Positions 5,195-12,594 of a DNA stretch of 12,594 bases are shown here, one piece after another. The translations under genes were made by a program, and so were the position numbers. The stretch is from contig SFOK01000048.1 in assembly GCA_004552395.1 (NCBI GenBank), positions 1 to 12,594 of the forward strand, in the 5' to 3' direction. Under the pieces are notes generated by a model. That model was given only the letters and a program-made list of their open reading frames with translations, did no database searches and had not been told where the DNA came from. Each line of letters opens with the position of its first letter. The stretch's first letter is position 1. Origin of the DNA: Bacteroidales bacterium. GTDB lineage: Bacteria; Bacteroidota; Bacteroidia; Bacteroidales; Muribaculaceae.

Positions 5195-6993
5195 TGGCAT
5201 ACCGCGAATCCAACGGCAGACTGAACAGGGCGTGGCTCAAGGTGGTGGCCTGGCGCGAGACCCACATCAAGGAGAAGAGCTTCCTGGTGATACTGGCTCT
5301 TGTGGTCGGCATAATCTGCGGACTGGCCGCCCTCCTGCTCAAATGGTTTATCCATGTCATCTCCCACGCGCTCACGGCCAATGTGATCACCGACACGGCC
5401 AACTGGAGCTATCTGGTTTTCCCCGTAATAGGCATAGTGATAGTGACCATATACGTGAGCTATGTGGTTCGCGACAATATATCGCACGGTGTGACGCGCG
5501 TGCTGTTCGCCATATCGCAGAGGAAATCGCGGCTTAAGCGCCACAATATGTACACGTCGCTTCTGGCCTCGTCGGTTACGATAGGGTTCGGCGGATCGGT
5601 GGGAGCCGAGGGTCCAATCGTGTGCACCGGCGCGGCGATCGGCTCCAACATAGGTCAGGCGTTCAGGCTCTCGCCGCGAGTGCTCATGCTGCTTGTGGGT
5701 TGCGGAGCGGCAGCCGGTATAGCCGGTATCTTCCGCGCGCCGATAGCAGGTATGCTGTTCACGCTCGAAGTGCTGATGATCGATCTGACCGGCACCACAG
5801 TGATGCCGCTGCTGATAGCCTCGATATCCGGAGCCACGGTTGCTTATGTGGCCGAAGGGTACACGGCCGAGTTCTTCTTCACGCAGTCGGAAGACTGGCT
5901 CGTGTCGCGCATTCCGTGGACGATACTTCTCGGCGTGTTCTGCGGCTTCGTATCGCTCTATTTCACACGCGTGATGTTCTTCATGGAGCGGTTCTTCGGG
6001 CGAATAAAGCGGAAGAGTCTGAAGCTCGTGACCGGCGGCGCGATACTGGCGGTGCTCATATTCCTGTTTCCGCCGCTCTACGGCGAGGGCTACTCATCGA
6101 TCAACCAGCTGCTCGACGGCGATGTAAGCTCGATAGTGGCCGGTACGTTCTTCTATGTGGACCGCGACTCGGGACTGTTCCTGACCATCTACATAGCGCT
6201 GATAGTGCTGATGAAAGTGTTCGCCACAAGCTCGACCAACGGGGCCGGGGGTGTAGGCGGCACATTCGCCCCGTCGCTTTATGTGGGCGCCATGGCCGGG
6301 TTCCTGTTCGCCTTCGCGCTGAATCATTTCGAGCTCGCAGGGACAGTGTCGTCGAAGAATTTCGCACTGCTTGGCATGGCCGGAGTGATGTCGGGAGTGA
6401 TGCACGCGCCGCTGATGGCGATCTTCCTCACGGCCGAGATGACCGGCGGATACGATCTATTCCTGCCGCTGCTGATAGTCTCGGCAATATCCTACGGCAC
6501 GATCCACATCTTCGAGCCATACAGCATCTACACCATGCGACTGGCCAAACGAGGCGAACTCCTCACCCACCAGAAAGACAAGGCCGTGCTCACGCTGCTC
6601 AAGCTCGACAATGTGATTGAGCACGACTTCAAGGCAGTGCATCCAGAGATGAACCTGAAGGAGATGGTGGATACCATAGCGGCGTCGAACCGCAACCTCT
6701 TCCCGGTGACCGATGCCGAGGGGTATCTGAAAGGTGTCGTGTTGCTGGATGATATCCGCAACATCATGTTCCGGCCCGACCTCTACAAGAAGATGCATGT
6801 GCAGAAATTCATGTCGATGCCGCCCGAGAAGATCGACATCAACGAGTCGATGGACTCCGTGATGAAGAAGTTTGACAATACCAACGCATGGAACCTCCCC
6901 GTAGTCGACAGAGGCAAATATATAGGGTTCGTGTCCAAGTCAAAGATATTCAACTCATACAGGAGGGTGCTCAAGCACTATGTGGACGACTGA
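5194..6993 (+). CDS. ClC family chloride channel or transporter with two CBS domains
   Basis: The protein has 599 aa. The ClC membrane domain (about 28-450) is followed by a cytosolic CBS pair (about 480-590), which in this family can bind adenine nucleotides and tune transport. The anion-site motifs are GAEGP at 137-141, with the gating Glu139, GGTFAP at 355-360, and a Tyr at 446 matching Tyr445 of E. coli ClC-ec1 (my alignment). Two positions differ from ClC-ec1. The internal proton glutamate (Glu203 there) falls on Val193 in the stretch LFTLEVLM, as in many channel-type ClCs. The GSGIP loop reads SHGVT (97-101), with His at the Ser107 position. Channel versus exchanger activity is therefore open, and nitrate or fluoride transport cannot be excluded. 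The frame is open upstream to 4612, but the ATG at 5194 has the ribosome binding site and begins a sensible N-terminus. fmt follows after 31 nt. Confidence 0.93.
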   Translation: MAYRESNGRLNRAWLKVVAWRETHIKEKSFLVILALVVGIICGLAALLLKWFIHVISHALTANVITDTANWSYLVFPVIGIVIVTIYVSYVVRDNISHGVTRVLFAISQRKSRLKRHNMYTSLLASSVTIGFGGSVGAEGPIVCTGAAIGSNIGQAFRLSPRVLMLLVGCGAAAGIAGIFRAPIAGMLFTLEVLMIDLTGTTVMPLLIASISGATVAYVAEGYTAEFFFTQSEDWLVSRIPWTILLGVFCGFVSLYFTRVMFFMERFFGRIKRKSLKLVTGGAILAVLIFLFPPLYGEGYSSINQLLDGDVSSIVAGTFFYVDRDSGLFLTIYIALIVLMKVFATSSTNGAGGVGGTFAPSLYVGAMAGFLFAFALNHFELAGTVSSKNFALLGMAGVMSGVMHAPLMAIFLTAEMTGGYDLFLPLLIVSAISYGTIHIFEPYSIYTMRLAKRGELLTHQKDKAVLTLLKLDNVIEHDFKAVHPEMNLKEMVDTIAASNRNLFPVTDAEGYLKGVVLLDDIRNIMFRPDLYKKMHVQKFMSMPPEKIDINESMDSVMKKFDNTNAWNLPVVDRGKYIGFVSKSKIFNSYRRVLKHYVDD

Positions 6994-7024
6994 GGCAGCG
7001 GGCCCGGAAGAATAAAACGGTTAT

Positions 7025-8002
7025 ATGGAAAAGAAAGATCTCAAGATAGTGTTTTTGGGCACACCGGAGTTCGCTGTGGCTTCGCTGGAGAGCGTACTCC
7101 GGGAAGGGTACAGCGTGAAGGCTGTGGTGACGATGCCCGACAAGCAGGCCGGCCGCGGCCACAAGTTTCTCTTCTCCGATGTGAAGAAATGCGCTCTTGA
7201 GCACGGGCTTCCGGTGCTTCAGCCGCGCAATCTCAAGGACCCTGAGTTCCTGAGCGAGCTTGCCTCCTACGGGGCCGACCTCTTCATAGTGATAGCTTTC
7301 AGGATGCTTCCTGAGGCCGTGTGGGGCATGCCGCGGCTCGGCACATTCAATCTGCATGCCTCGCTGCTGCCCCGCTACCGCGGCGCCGCGCCGATAAACC
7401 GCGCCGTGATGAACGGCGAGAAGGAGACCGGTGTGACCACCTTCTTCCTCAAGCACGAGATAGACACCGGCGACATCATAGCCTCGCGCAAGATCGGCAT
7501 AGGCGACGACGAGAACGTGGGGTCTGTCCATGACCGTCTGATGGCGCTCGGAGCCGAGATGGTGCTCGACACCCTGCAGGAGATCCTCAAGACTGACGGC
7601 AATGTGGCCGTGACACCTCAACCCGAGGGGGAGTTTACCCCGGCGCCGAAGATTTTCGCCGAGGACTGCGTAATAGACTGGAACCGTCCCCGCGAGGAGG
7701 TGCGCAATCAGATACGCGGACTGTCGCCGTATCCGGCTGCCAGGACCTCTATCCGCAACGCCGAGGGTAAGGAGTTCTCGCTCAAGGTCTTTGGCGCGAA
7801 GTATGCCGAGGCCGGCTCGGATGGCGCCGCACCAGAGCCGGGTGCGCTGAGTTTCGACAAGAAGCATCTCTACGTAATGTGCGGCGACGGACCGCTCGAG
7901 ATCACCGAGCTGCAGCTCCAGGGGAAGAAACCGATGTCCACAACCGCTTTCCTTGCGGGGTTCCGTCCGCTTGAGAATCAGGTGATCAAGAAGCTGTCTT
8001 AA
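7025..8002 (+). CDS. fmt: Methionyl-tRNA formyltransferase
   Basis: The protein has 325 aa and formylates Met on the initiator tRNA using 10-formyl-tetrahydrofolate, in the cytosol. The N-terminal formyltransferase domain (about 5-205) starts with FLGTPEFA (10-17) and carries the catalytic trio Asn109, His111 (NLHASLLPRYRG) and Asp147 (EIDTGD), matching Asn106, His108 and Asp144 of the E. coli enzyme. The C-terminal OB-like tRNA-binding domain (about 210-315) begins near VIDWNRPREEV. The length is normal. It lies 31 nt after the ClC gene and about 42 nt before menD on the same strand. The common partner def (peptide deformylase) is not in the window. No promoter is visible in the short upstream gap, so it is probably read from further upstream. 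Confidence 0.96.
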   Translation: MEKKDLKIVFLGTPEFAVASLESVLREGYSVKAVVTMPDKQAGRGHKFLFSDVKKCALEHGLPVLQPRNLKDPEFLSELASYGADLFIVIAFRMLPEAVWGMPRLGTFNLHASLLPRYRGAAPINRAVMNGEKETGVTTFFLKHEIDTGDIIASRKIGIGDDENVGSVHDRLMALGAEMVLDTLQEILKTDGNVAVTPQPEGEFTPAPKIFAEDCVIDWNRPREEVRNQIRGLSPYPAARTSIRNAEGKEFSLKVFGAKYAEAGSDGAAPEPGALSFDKKHLYVMCGDGPLEITELQLQGKKPMSTTAFLAGFRPLENQVIKKLS

Positions 8003-8044
8003 ATAGTAACACTCTCCTTGAACAGCAACCAGAATCAAACAGAT

Positions 8045-9784
8045 ATGCCAACGGGCCTTTATCCGAAACCGGCGGCTCAGATAGCCGCAGCCATACTCGA
8101 AGCGCAAGGTGTGCGTCATGCCGTGGTCTCGCCCGGCAGCCGCAATTCGCCGCTTCTGCACGCGCTGTCACTGCGGGAGAAGATAACTCTCGAGGTTGTG
8201 GCCGATGAGCGCTCGGCCGCCTTCGTGGCTCTGGGCATAGCCTCCACGTCGCGCCGTCCGGTGGTACTCTGCTGCACGTCAGGCACTGCCCTGCTCGACT
8301 ATGCGCCCGCTGTGGCCGAGGCTTACTATGCCCGTGTGCCGCTCATCGTCATCTCGGCCGACCGCCCGGCAGCGTGGATCGACCAGGCCGACTCGCAGAC
8401 GATACATCAGCCCGGCGCGCTGGCCGGCGTAGTGAAGCACTCTTACAATATTAGCGACTCGGAGCTGTGCGGCAAAGACGCGCGGTGGTTTCTGGAAAGG
8501 ACCGTCAACGACGCCTGTCTCGAGGCTCAGCGCGGACTGCCGGGGCCGGTGCATCTGAACATAGCCCTGGAGGCGCCGTTGCAGCCGACTTACGGCGAGT
8601 GCGGACCGGTGAAGCTGATACGAGCCGTGCAGCCCGCCGCGCGACTGCCACAGGAGGCTATGGCCGAACTGGCCGACCGTGCCGCGGGACGCAAGATCAT
8701 GGTCGTGGCCGGGCCGATGCGTCCCGATGACCGGCTGAACCGCGCCATGGAGTCGCTGTCGGCCTTCACGAGCTGTGTGGTGCTTGCCGAGAACCTGGCA
8801 AACCTCCACACGACCGGCATTATCACCAATATCGACGCGGCGCTATCGGTTCTTCGTCGCCACCGCGAATCCGAAGAGGCCGGCGACACGCCCGGCGCTA
8901 CATACTCAGCCTCAGTCAGCGAAACGGAACCCGACCTGGTGATCTATACCGGAGGGCCGATCGTGAGCGCGGAGCTGAAGGAGTATCTTCGCAGCCTGTC
9001 CGACACAGAGTTCTGGCGCGTGGGCCTGCCCGCGACGCTTCTCGAGGATACTTTCCGGCAGCTCGACCTCAGCATCGAAGCCGACCCGGCGCTCTTCTTC
9101 CCTACCTTCGCCAAGCTGCTGGCCCGCTGCGAAGCCGCCGACGCCGACTACCGCGACATCTGGTACATTCTGCAGAAGGAGGCTTCCGACCGTCACATAG
9201 AGTTTCTTCGGACCGCGCCCTGGTCGGAGTTGAAGGCACTCGGGCACATCTTCCCACGGATACCGGAGAACTGCAACCTGCATCTCTCCAACGGGACCGC
9301 CGTGCGCTACGGCCTGCTGTTTGACACGCGCCGCATCCACGCGCTCTTCGCCAACCGCGGCTGTTCAGGCATCGAAGGGAGTACATCCACGGCTGTTGGC
9401 TCGGCGATCTGCTACCGCCGCCCGACGCTGCTCATCACCGGTGACCTTAGTTTCTCATACGACATAGGGGCGATGGCCCTGCAGTTTATCCCCGCGAATT
9501 TCAAGGTGATACTACTCAACAATTCCGGCGGCGGCATCTTCCGCTTCATACGTTCCACACGCGAGATACCCGGCCGCGAACGTCTGCTTTGCGCCCCTCC
9601 GAACCTTCCCGCAGCAAAGCTCTGCGAGGCCTACGGATGGCGCTATTCCCACGCCTCTACAGAGGAAGAGCTGCGCGTTGAACTACGGCCGTTCCTCTCA
9701 TGCAACGACGCGCCGTCGCTGCTCGAAATTGAGGTAGACCCTCAGACTACGGCCGAGACCTTCCGCCGCTATCTCTCGCTGTGA
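8045..9784 (+). CDS. menD: SEPHCHC synthase (menaquinone synthesis, ThDP enzyme)
   Basis: The protein has 579 aa. MenD joins isochorismate and 2-oxoglutarate, with loss of CO2 and use of thiamine diphosphate, to give 2-succinyl-5-enolpyruvyl-6-hydroxy-3-cyclohexene-1-carboxylate. The pyrimidine-binding domain has SPGSRNSPL (29-37) and the cofactor-activating Glu55 in VVADERSAAF, the same number as in E. coli MenD. The middle domain spans about 190-350. The pyrophosphate domain has NRGCSGIEGSTSTAVGSA and the Mg/ThDP motif GDLS (466-469) ending in NNSGGGIF (from 492). The ATG at 8045 is chosen. An in-frame TTG at 8018 would add nine residues (through NSNQNQTD) that are not expected in the family. 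The isochorismate synthase gene (menF), often found just upstream of menD, is absent; fmt lies there instead. Confidence 0.95.
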   Translation: MPTGLYPKPAAQIAAAILEAQGVRHAVVSPGSRNSPLLHALSLREKITLEVVADERSAAFVALGIASTSRRPVVLCCTSGTALLDYAPAVAEAYYARVPLIVISADRPAAWIDQADSQTIHQPGALAGVVKHSYNISDSELCGKDARWFLERTVNDACLEAQRGLPGPVHLNIALEAPLQPTYGECGPVKLIRAVQPAARLPQEAMAELADRAAGRKIMVVAGPMRPDDRLNRAMESLSAFTSCVVLAENLANLHTTGIITNIDAALSVLRRHRESEEAGDTPGATYSASVSETEPDLVIYTGGPIVSAELKEYLRSLSDTEFWRVGLPATLLEDTFRQLDLSIEADPALFFPTFAKLLARCEAADADYRDIWYILQKEASDRHIEFLRTAPWSELKALGHIFPRIPENCNLHLSNGTAVRYGLLFDTRRIHALFANRGCSGIEGSTSTAVGSAICYRRPTLLITGDLSFSYDIGAMALQFIPANFKVILLNNSGGGIFRFIRSTREIPGRERLLCAPPNLPAAKLCEAYGWRYSHASTEEELRVELRPFLSCNDAPSLLEIEVDPQTTAETFRRYLSL

Positions 9785-9844
9785 GGAACTCCGGCGCGAT
9801 TTCTACCGGCTGAAACGATTGAAAACCATAAAAACCGATTCACT

Positions 9845-10657
9845 ATGAACTGGACCAAAATAAAGGAATACACCGACATAATCTTCGAATTCTCAGAAGG
9901 AATAGCCAAGATCACCATCAACCGTCCGAAGGTCTACAACGCTTTCCGTCCGCTCACCAACAGCGAGATGCTCGACGCCATGACCATCTGCCGCGAACGT
10001 CAGGAGATAGCCGTGATCATACTCACCGGCGCCGGCGACAAGGCTTTCTGCTCCGGCGGCGACCAGAACTACAAAGGCTCGGGCGGCTACATCGACGCCG
10101 ACGGCACACCGCGTCTTAATGTACTCGAGCTCCACAAGGCTATCCGCTCCATACCGAAGCCAGTGATAGCCATGGTCAACGGTTACTCTATCGGCGGCGG
10201 CAACGTGCTGAATGTGGTCTGCGACCTTAGCATCGCCTCTGAGAACGCCCGCTTCGGCCAGACCGGTCCGAAAGTAGGCAGCTTCGACGCAGGTTTCGGT
10301 TCCAGCTATCTGGCCCGCTGCGTAGGACAGAAGAAAGCCCGCGAGATATGGTTCCTCTGCCGCCAGTACACGGCTGCCGAGGCTCTGGAGATGGGCATGA
10401 TCAACGCCGTGGTACCGTTCGACAAGCTCGAGGAGACCACCGTGGAGTGGTGTCGCACCATCATGAAGCGCTCGCCTATGGCTATCCGCATGATCAAACG
10501 CGCCCTCAACGCCGAACTCGACGGCCAGCACGGCCTGATGGAGTTTGCAGGCGACGCCACGCTGCTCTACTATATGCTCGACGAAGCTCAGGAGGGTAAG
10601 AACGCCTTCCTCGAGAAACGCGACCCCAACTTCGCACAGTATCCCAAATTCCCCTGA
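9845..10657 (+). CDS. menB: 1,4-dihydroxy-2-naphthoyl-CoA synthase
   Basis: The protein has 270 aa of the crotonase family. It closes the second ring, turning o-succinylbenzoyl-CoA into 1,4-dihydroxy-2-naphthoyl-CoA. Visible motifs are AFCSGGDQNYKG (68-79), the oxyanion-hole region GYSIGGGNVLNVVCDL (113-128), and FGQTGPKVGSFDAG (137-150) with Asp148. Gln139, Gly141 and Trp169 line up with Gln154, Gly156 and Trp184 of E. coli MenB, which hold bicarbonate. This points to the bicarbonate-dependent type rather than the type with an internal aspartate. The gap from menD is 60 nt with no clear promoter. The stop is separated from the menC start by a single base, so the two are likely translationally coupled. 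Confidence 0.96.
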   Translation: MNWTKIKEYTDIIFEFSEGIAKITINRPKVYNAFRPLTNSEMLDAMTICRERQEIAVIILTGAGDKAFCSGGDQNYKGSGGYIDADGTPRLNVLELHKAIRSIPKPVIAMVNGYSIGGGNVLNVVCDLSIASENARFGQTGPKVGSFDAGFGSSYLARCVGQKKAREIWFLCRQYTAAEALEMGMINAVVPFDKLEETTVEWCRTIMKRSPMAIRMIKRALNAELDGQHGLMEFAGDATLLYYMLDEAQEGKNAFLEKRDPNFAQYPKFP

Positions 10658-10658
10658 T

Positions 10659-11720
10659 ATGCGTTTCGCTTACTGTCCTTACCGGCTCGACTTCAAGGAG
10701 CCGGCCGGAACATCACGCGGTGTGCTGCAGAAGAAGCTGACCTGCCTGGTGAAGGTCTACGACGAGCGCCAACCCGAGCTCTACGGGCTCGGCGAGGCGG
10801 CTGTGTTCGAGGGCCTTAGCCGCGAAGCCGGCGCACCTTACGAGCCTAAGCTGATTGAGCTCATGGCCAATGTAGCGCTCGGGAGGCCCACGGACCTGAC
10901 CGACTTCCCGTCGATTCAGTTCGGCTTCGAGCAGGCTATATGCGACTTCTCCAACGGGGGCCGAGGCATCTACTTTCCCTCGACGTTCACTCAGGGCGAG
11001 GGCTTCATTCGCATCAACGGCCTGGTCTGGATGGGCCAGATAGGCCGTATGCTCGAGCGCCTCGAGGAGAAGGTGGAGGCCGGGTTCCGGTGTATCAAGC
11101 TGAAAATCGGCGCTATAGACTTCACCAGCGAACTGCGAATGCTCAAGGCTATCCGCAGCCGGTTCGACGCCGATACGCTGGAGATACGTGTCGACGCCAA
11201 CGGCGGCTTCACCATGGACAACGTGATACCGGTCCTTCATAAGCTCGCATCGTACCAAGTGCACAGCATTGAGCAGCCGATACAGGCCGGACACCCCGAC
11301 CTCATGGCCTTCCTCTGCAACATATCGCCGGTGAAAATAGCTCTTGATGAGGAACTTATCGGTCTGAACCGCACCGAGCAGAAGGCTGAGATGCTCGACA
11401 CGATCCGCCCATCCTACATCATACTGAAACCGGCTCTCTGCGGCGGATTTTCCGGCGCCCGAGAGTGGATAGAGCTGGCCGGAGAGCGCGGCATCGGATG
11501 GTGGGTGACATCGGCTTTAGAGTCGAACGTAGGCCTGTCGGCACTGGCTCAGTGGGTGGCAACACTCGGTGTGGATATGCCACAGGGGCTCGGCACCGGC
11601 GCCCTGTTTACCAACAACTTCCCGTCGCCGCTTGACCTGCAGTCTGACCGGCTGAGCTTCGATCCCTCACGACTGCCGCTCGACCGCAGCGCTATCGACG
11701 CCCTCCCCTGGATATCATGA
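10659..11720 (+). CDS. menC: o-Succinylbenzoate synthase (enolase superfamily)
   Basis: The protein has 353 aa and dehydrates SHCHC to o-succinylbenzoate. The enolase-superfamily active site is complete: Lys147 and Lys149 in IKLKIG, the metal ligands Asp179 (RVDANGG), Glu205 (SIEQPI) and Asp230 (ALDEEL), and Lys257 in ILKPALCGG. These match the KxK, D, E, D, K set of known OSB synthases. A capping domain occupies about 1-110. The ATG at 10659 is chosen because it directly follows the menB stop and starts a typical MRFAYCPYRLDF beginning; the open frame further upstream (from 10545) overlaps menB and is not expected to be translated. Related dipeptide epimerases share the fold, but the men context settles the role. 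It overlaps menE by 4 nt (ATGA). Confidence 0.95.
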   Translation: MRFAYCPYRLDFKEPAGTSRGVLQKKLTCLVKVYDERQPELYGLGEAAVFEGLSREAGAPYEPKLIELMANVALGRPTDLTDFPSIQFGFEQAICDFSNGGRGIYFPSTFTQGEGFIRINGLVWMGQIGRMLERLEEKVEAGFRCIKLKIGAIDFTSELRMLKAIRSRFDADTLEIRVDANGGFTMDNVIPVLHKLASYQVHSIEQPIQAGHPDLMAFLCNISPVKIALDEELIGLNRTEQKAEMLDTIRPSYIILKPALCGGFSGAREWIELAGERGIGWWVTSALESNVGLSALAQWVATLGVDMPQGLGTGALFTNNFPSPLDLQSDRLSFDPSRLPLDRSAIDALPWIS

Positions 11721-12594
11721 GCAGCGACACCGGCAGCAAGATTGAGGATTTTATCCGCGAGTGGCGATCCAAAACGCCTTATATCGAGGCACATACCTCC
11801 GGATCGACCGGCAAGCCGAAGGAGATTCGTCTACCCAAACAGCTTGTGAGAGAGTCGGCTCTGCGCTCATGCCGCCACTTCGGCATCCGGGAGGGCGACA
11901 GGCTGCATCTCTGTCTCTCACCTGATTATATAGCAGGCAAGATGCTGATAGTGCGTGCGCTGGAGGCGTGCGCCCGGCTCACCTTCGAGGGCCCTTCATC
12001 CGCACCTCTTGCCGGAAATACAGACACTCAGGAGATAAGGCTCATATCCATAGTCGGGAGTCAGCTCGAAGGCCTGCGTCGCAGCATGGATCTGCTACCG
12101 CAGCTGAGAATCAGGCACTTACTTGCCGGAGGCGCGCCGCTCACGTCCTCCATGCGCCGTCTGGCGGCGGAGGGACCGTGGGATGCAGCCTGGGAATCTT
12201 ACGGAATGACCGAGACAGCCTCTCATGTGGCCCTGCGGCGCATCACGCCCCAGGGGCTCAATCCTTTCGAAGCCTTGGACGGGATACACTTCACGCTGAC
12301 CGACGAGGATTGTCTCATCATACATCTTCCGGGCCAAGAACCGCTGATTACCAACGATATAGCCGAGCTGCTTACACCGCGCTCATTCGTGCTGCGGGGA
12401 CGCCGCGATAATGTTGTGATCACCGGCGGTCTCAAAGTCTTTCCCGAGGAAACAGAGCGTGCCATAGGGCCTTTAATACCCAAAGGGAGAGACTTTTACG
12501 TCACCTCGGAGCCGTCAGAGAAATGGGGCCGTTCGCTACTTCTACTGATCGAAGGAATCCCTATATCGCTGAGTGTGAAGGGCCTGTATGCCTC
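11717..12594 (+). CDS. menE: o-Succinylbenzoate-CoA ligase (partial, cut by window end)
   Basis: 292 codons are visible and the frame is still open at the right edge. MenE activates o-succinylbenzoate with ATP and CoA, feeding MenB. ANL-superfamily motifs are the P-loop TSGSTGKPKE (27-36), ESYGMTETASH (160-170), the ATP-ribose Asp in TNDIAE (212-217) and RGRRDNVVITGGLKV (227-241), which leads into the C-terminal domain. The catalytic lysine of that domain must lie beyond the window. The P-loop begins less than 30 residues from the start, so the enzyme lacks the long N-terminal part of typical acyl-CoA ligases. I recall this as the usual compact form in Bacteroidetes rather than a truncation. 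The start overlaps the menC stop in ATGA, indicating coupled translation. Confidence 0.92.
   Translation, partial: MSSDTGSKIEDFIREWRSKTPYIEAHTSGSTGKPKEIRLPKQLVRESALRSCRHFGIREGDRLHLCLSPDYIAGKMLIVRALEACARLTFEGPSSAPLAGNTDTQEIRLISIVGSQLEGLRRSMDLLPQLRIRHLLAGGAPLTSSMRRLAAEGPWDAAWESYGMTETASHVALRRITPQGLNPFEALDGIHFTLTDEDCLIIHLPGQEPLITNDIAELLTPRSFVLRGRRDNVVITGGLKVFPEETERAIGPLIPKGRDFYVTSEPSEKWGRSLLLLIEGIPISLSVKGLYA

Noticed and set aside
5622..6620. 332-codon open frame in another plus frame inside the ClC gene
   Set aside because: The product is dominated by Arg, His and Ala as expected of a shifted frame; the ClC frame has all the motifs.
8018..8044. TTG start for menD
   Set aside because: It would add nine polar residues. 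The ATG at 8045 is the better codon and close to where MenD proteins usually begin.
6971..8161. 396-codon open frame on the minus strand opposite fmt
   Set aside because: It mirrors the complete fmt gene, and its product shows no recognisable domain. Long antisense frames are expected in GC-rich coding DNA.
9785..9844. Separate promoter or terminator between menD and menB
   Set aside because: No TAnnTTTG element and no GC stem with a T-tract were found in the 60-nt gap; only weak CCGG repeats occur.
10545..10658. 38-residue N-terminal extension of menC
   Set aside because: It overlaps the end of menB in another frame; the ATG at 10659, one base after the menB stop, gives the family-typical N-terminus.
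1..12594. CRISPR array, tRNA or rRNA gene, insertion sequence, phage or defence genes
   Set aside because: Reading both strands showed no spaced repeat array, no cloverleaf or rRNA-like segment, and no transposase, integrase, nuclease or toxin motifs; every long gene has a core-metabolism or envelope assignment.

Overview
The window looks like a chromosomal piece of a GC-rich member of the Bacteroidales, possibly the Muribaculaceae (gut Bacteroidetes). This rests on a Bacteroidetes-type promoter (TTTG, 19 nt, TAAATTTG) in front of nadE, a C-terminus resembling the Bacteroidetes-specific DUF4295 protein at the left edge, a two-domain glutamine-dependent NAD synthetase, the men gene order D-B-C-E with a short MenE, and mostly weak Shine-Dalgarno sequences. 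The family-level placement is inference. No database search was run.

Layout. At the left edge is the end of a small rightward gene (DUF4295-like, to 73) with an intrinsic terminator (102-141). It converges on a leftward gene for a small outer-membrane beta-barrel protein (253-744), which has its own terminator (211-239). A short stretch of phased direct repeats lies between the two terminators. A divergent intergenic region (745-965) holds a near-perfect 17-bp dyad and the nadE promoter. From nadE (966-2954) onward every gene is on the plus strand. An AT-rich, structured gap (2955-3150) with a probable terminator separates nadE from the next unit.

The next unit is a tight train: tsaC (tRNA t6A synthesis), a polyprenyl-phosphate sugar transferase, a ClC chloride channel/transporter with two CBS domains, fmt (initiator tRNA formylation), then menD, menB, menC and menE, which runs off the right edge. 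Gaps are 60 nt or less and three junctions are nearly fused (1-nt overlap, 1-nt gap, 4-nt overlap), so these genes are probably co-transcribed, at least in part.

Function. The men genes cover most of the conversion of isochorismate to DHNA-CoA in menaquinone synthesis (SEPHCHC synthesis, OSB synthesis, CoA activation, ring closure). MenF, MenH, the DHNA-CoA thioesterase, MenA and the methyltransferase are not in the window. tsaC and fmt act on tRNAs, and nadE makes NAD. This is mostly core metabolism. I found no CRISPR array, transposon, phage gene, toxin-antitoxin pair or defence system, and no credible undescribed system. The most noteworthy points are the altered ion-pathway residues in the ClC protein, the lone sugar transferase between tsaC and the ClC gene, the heavy use of AUA isoleucine codons in GC-rich genes, and small unexplained DNA structures in the intergenic regions.
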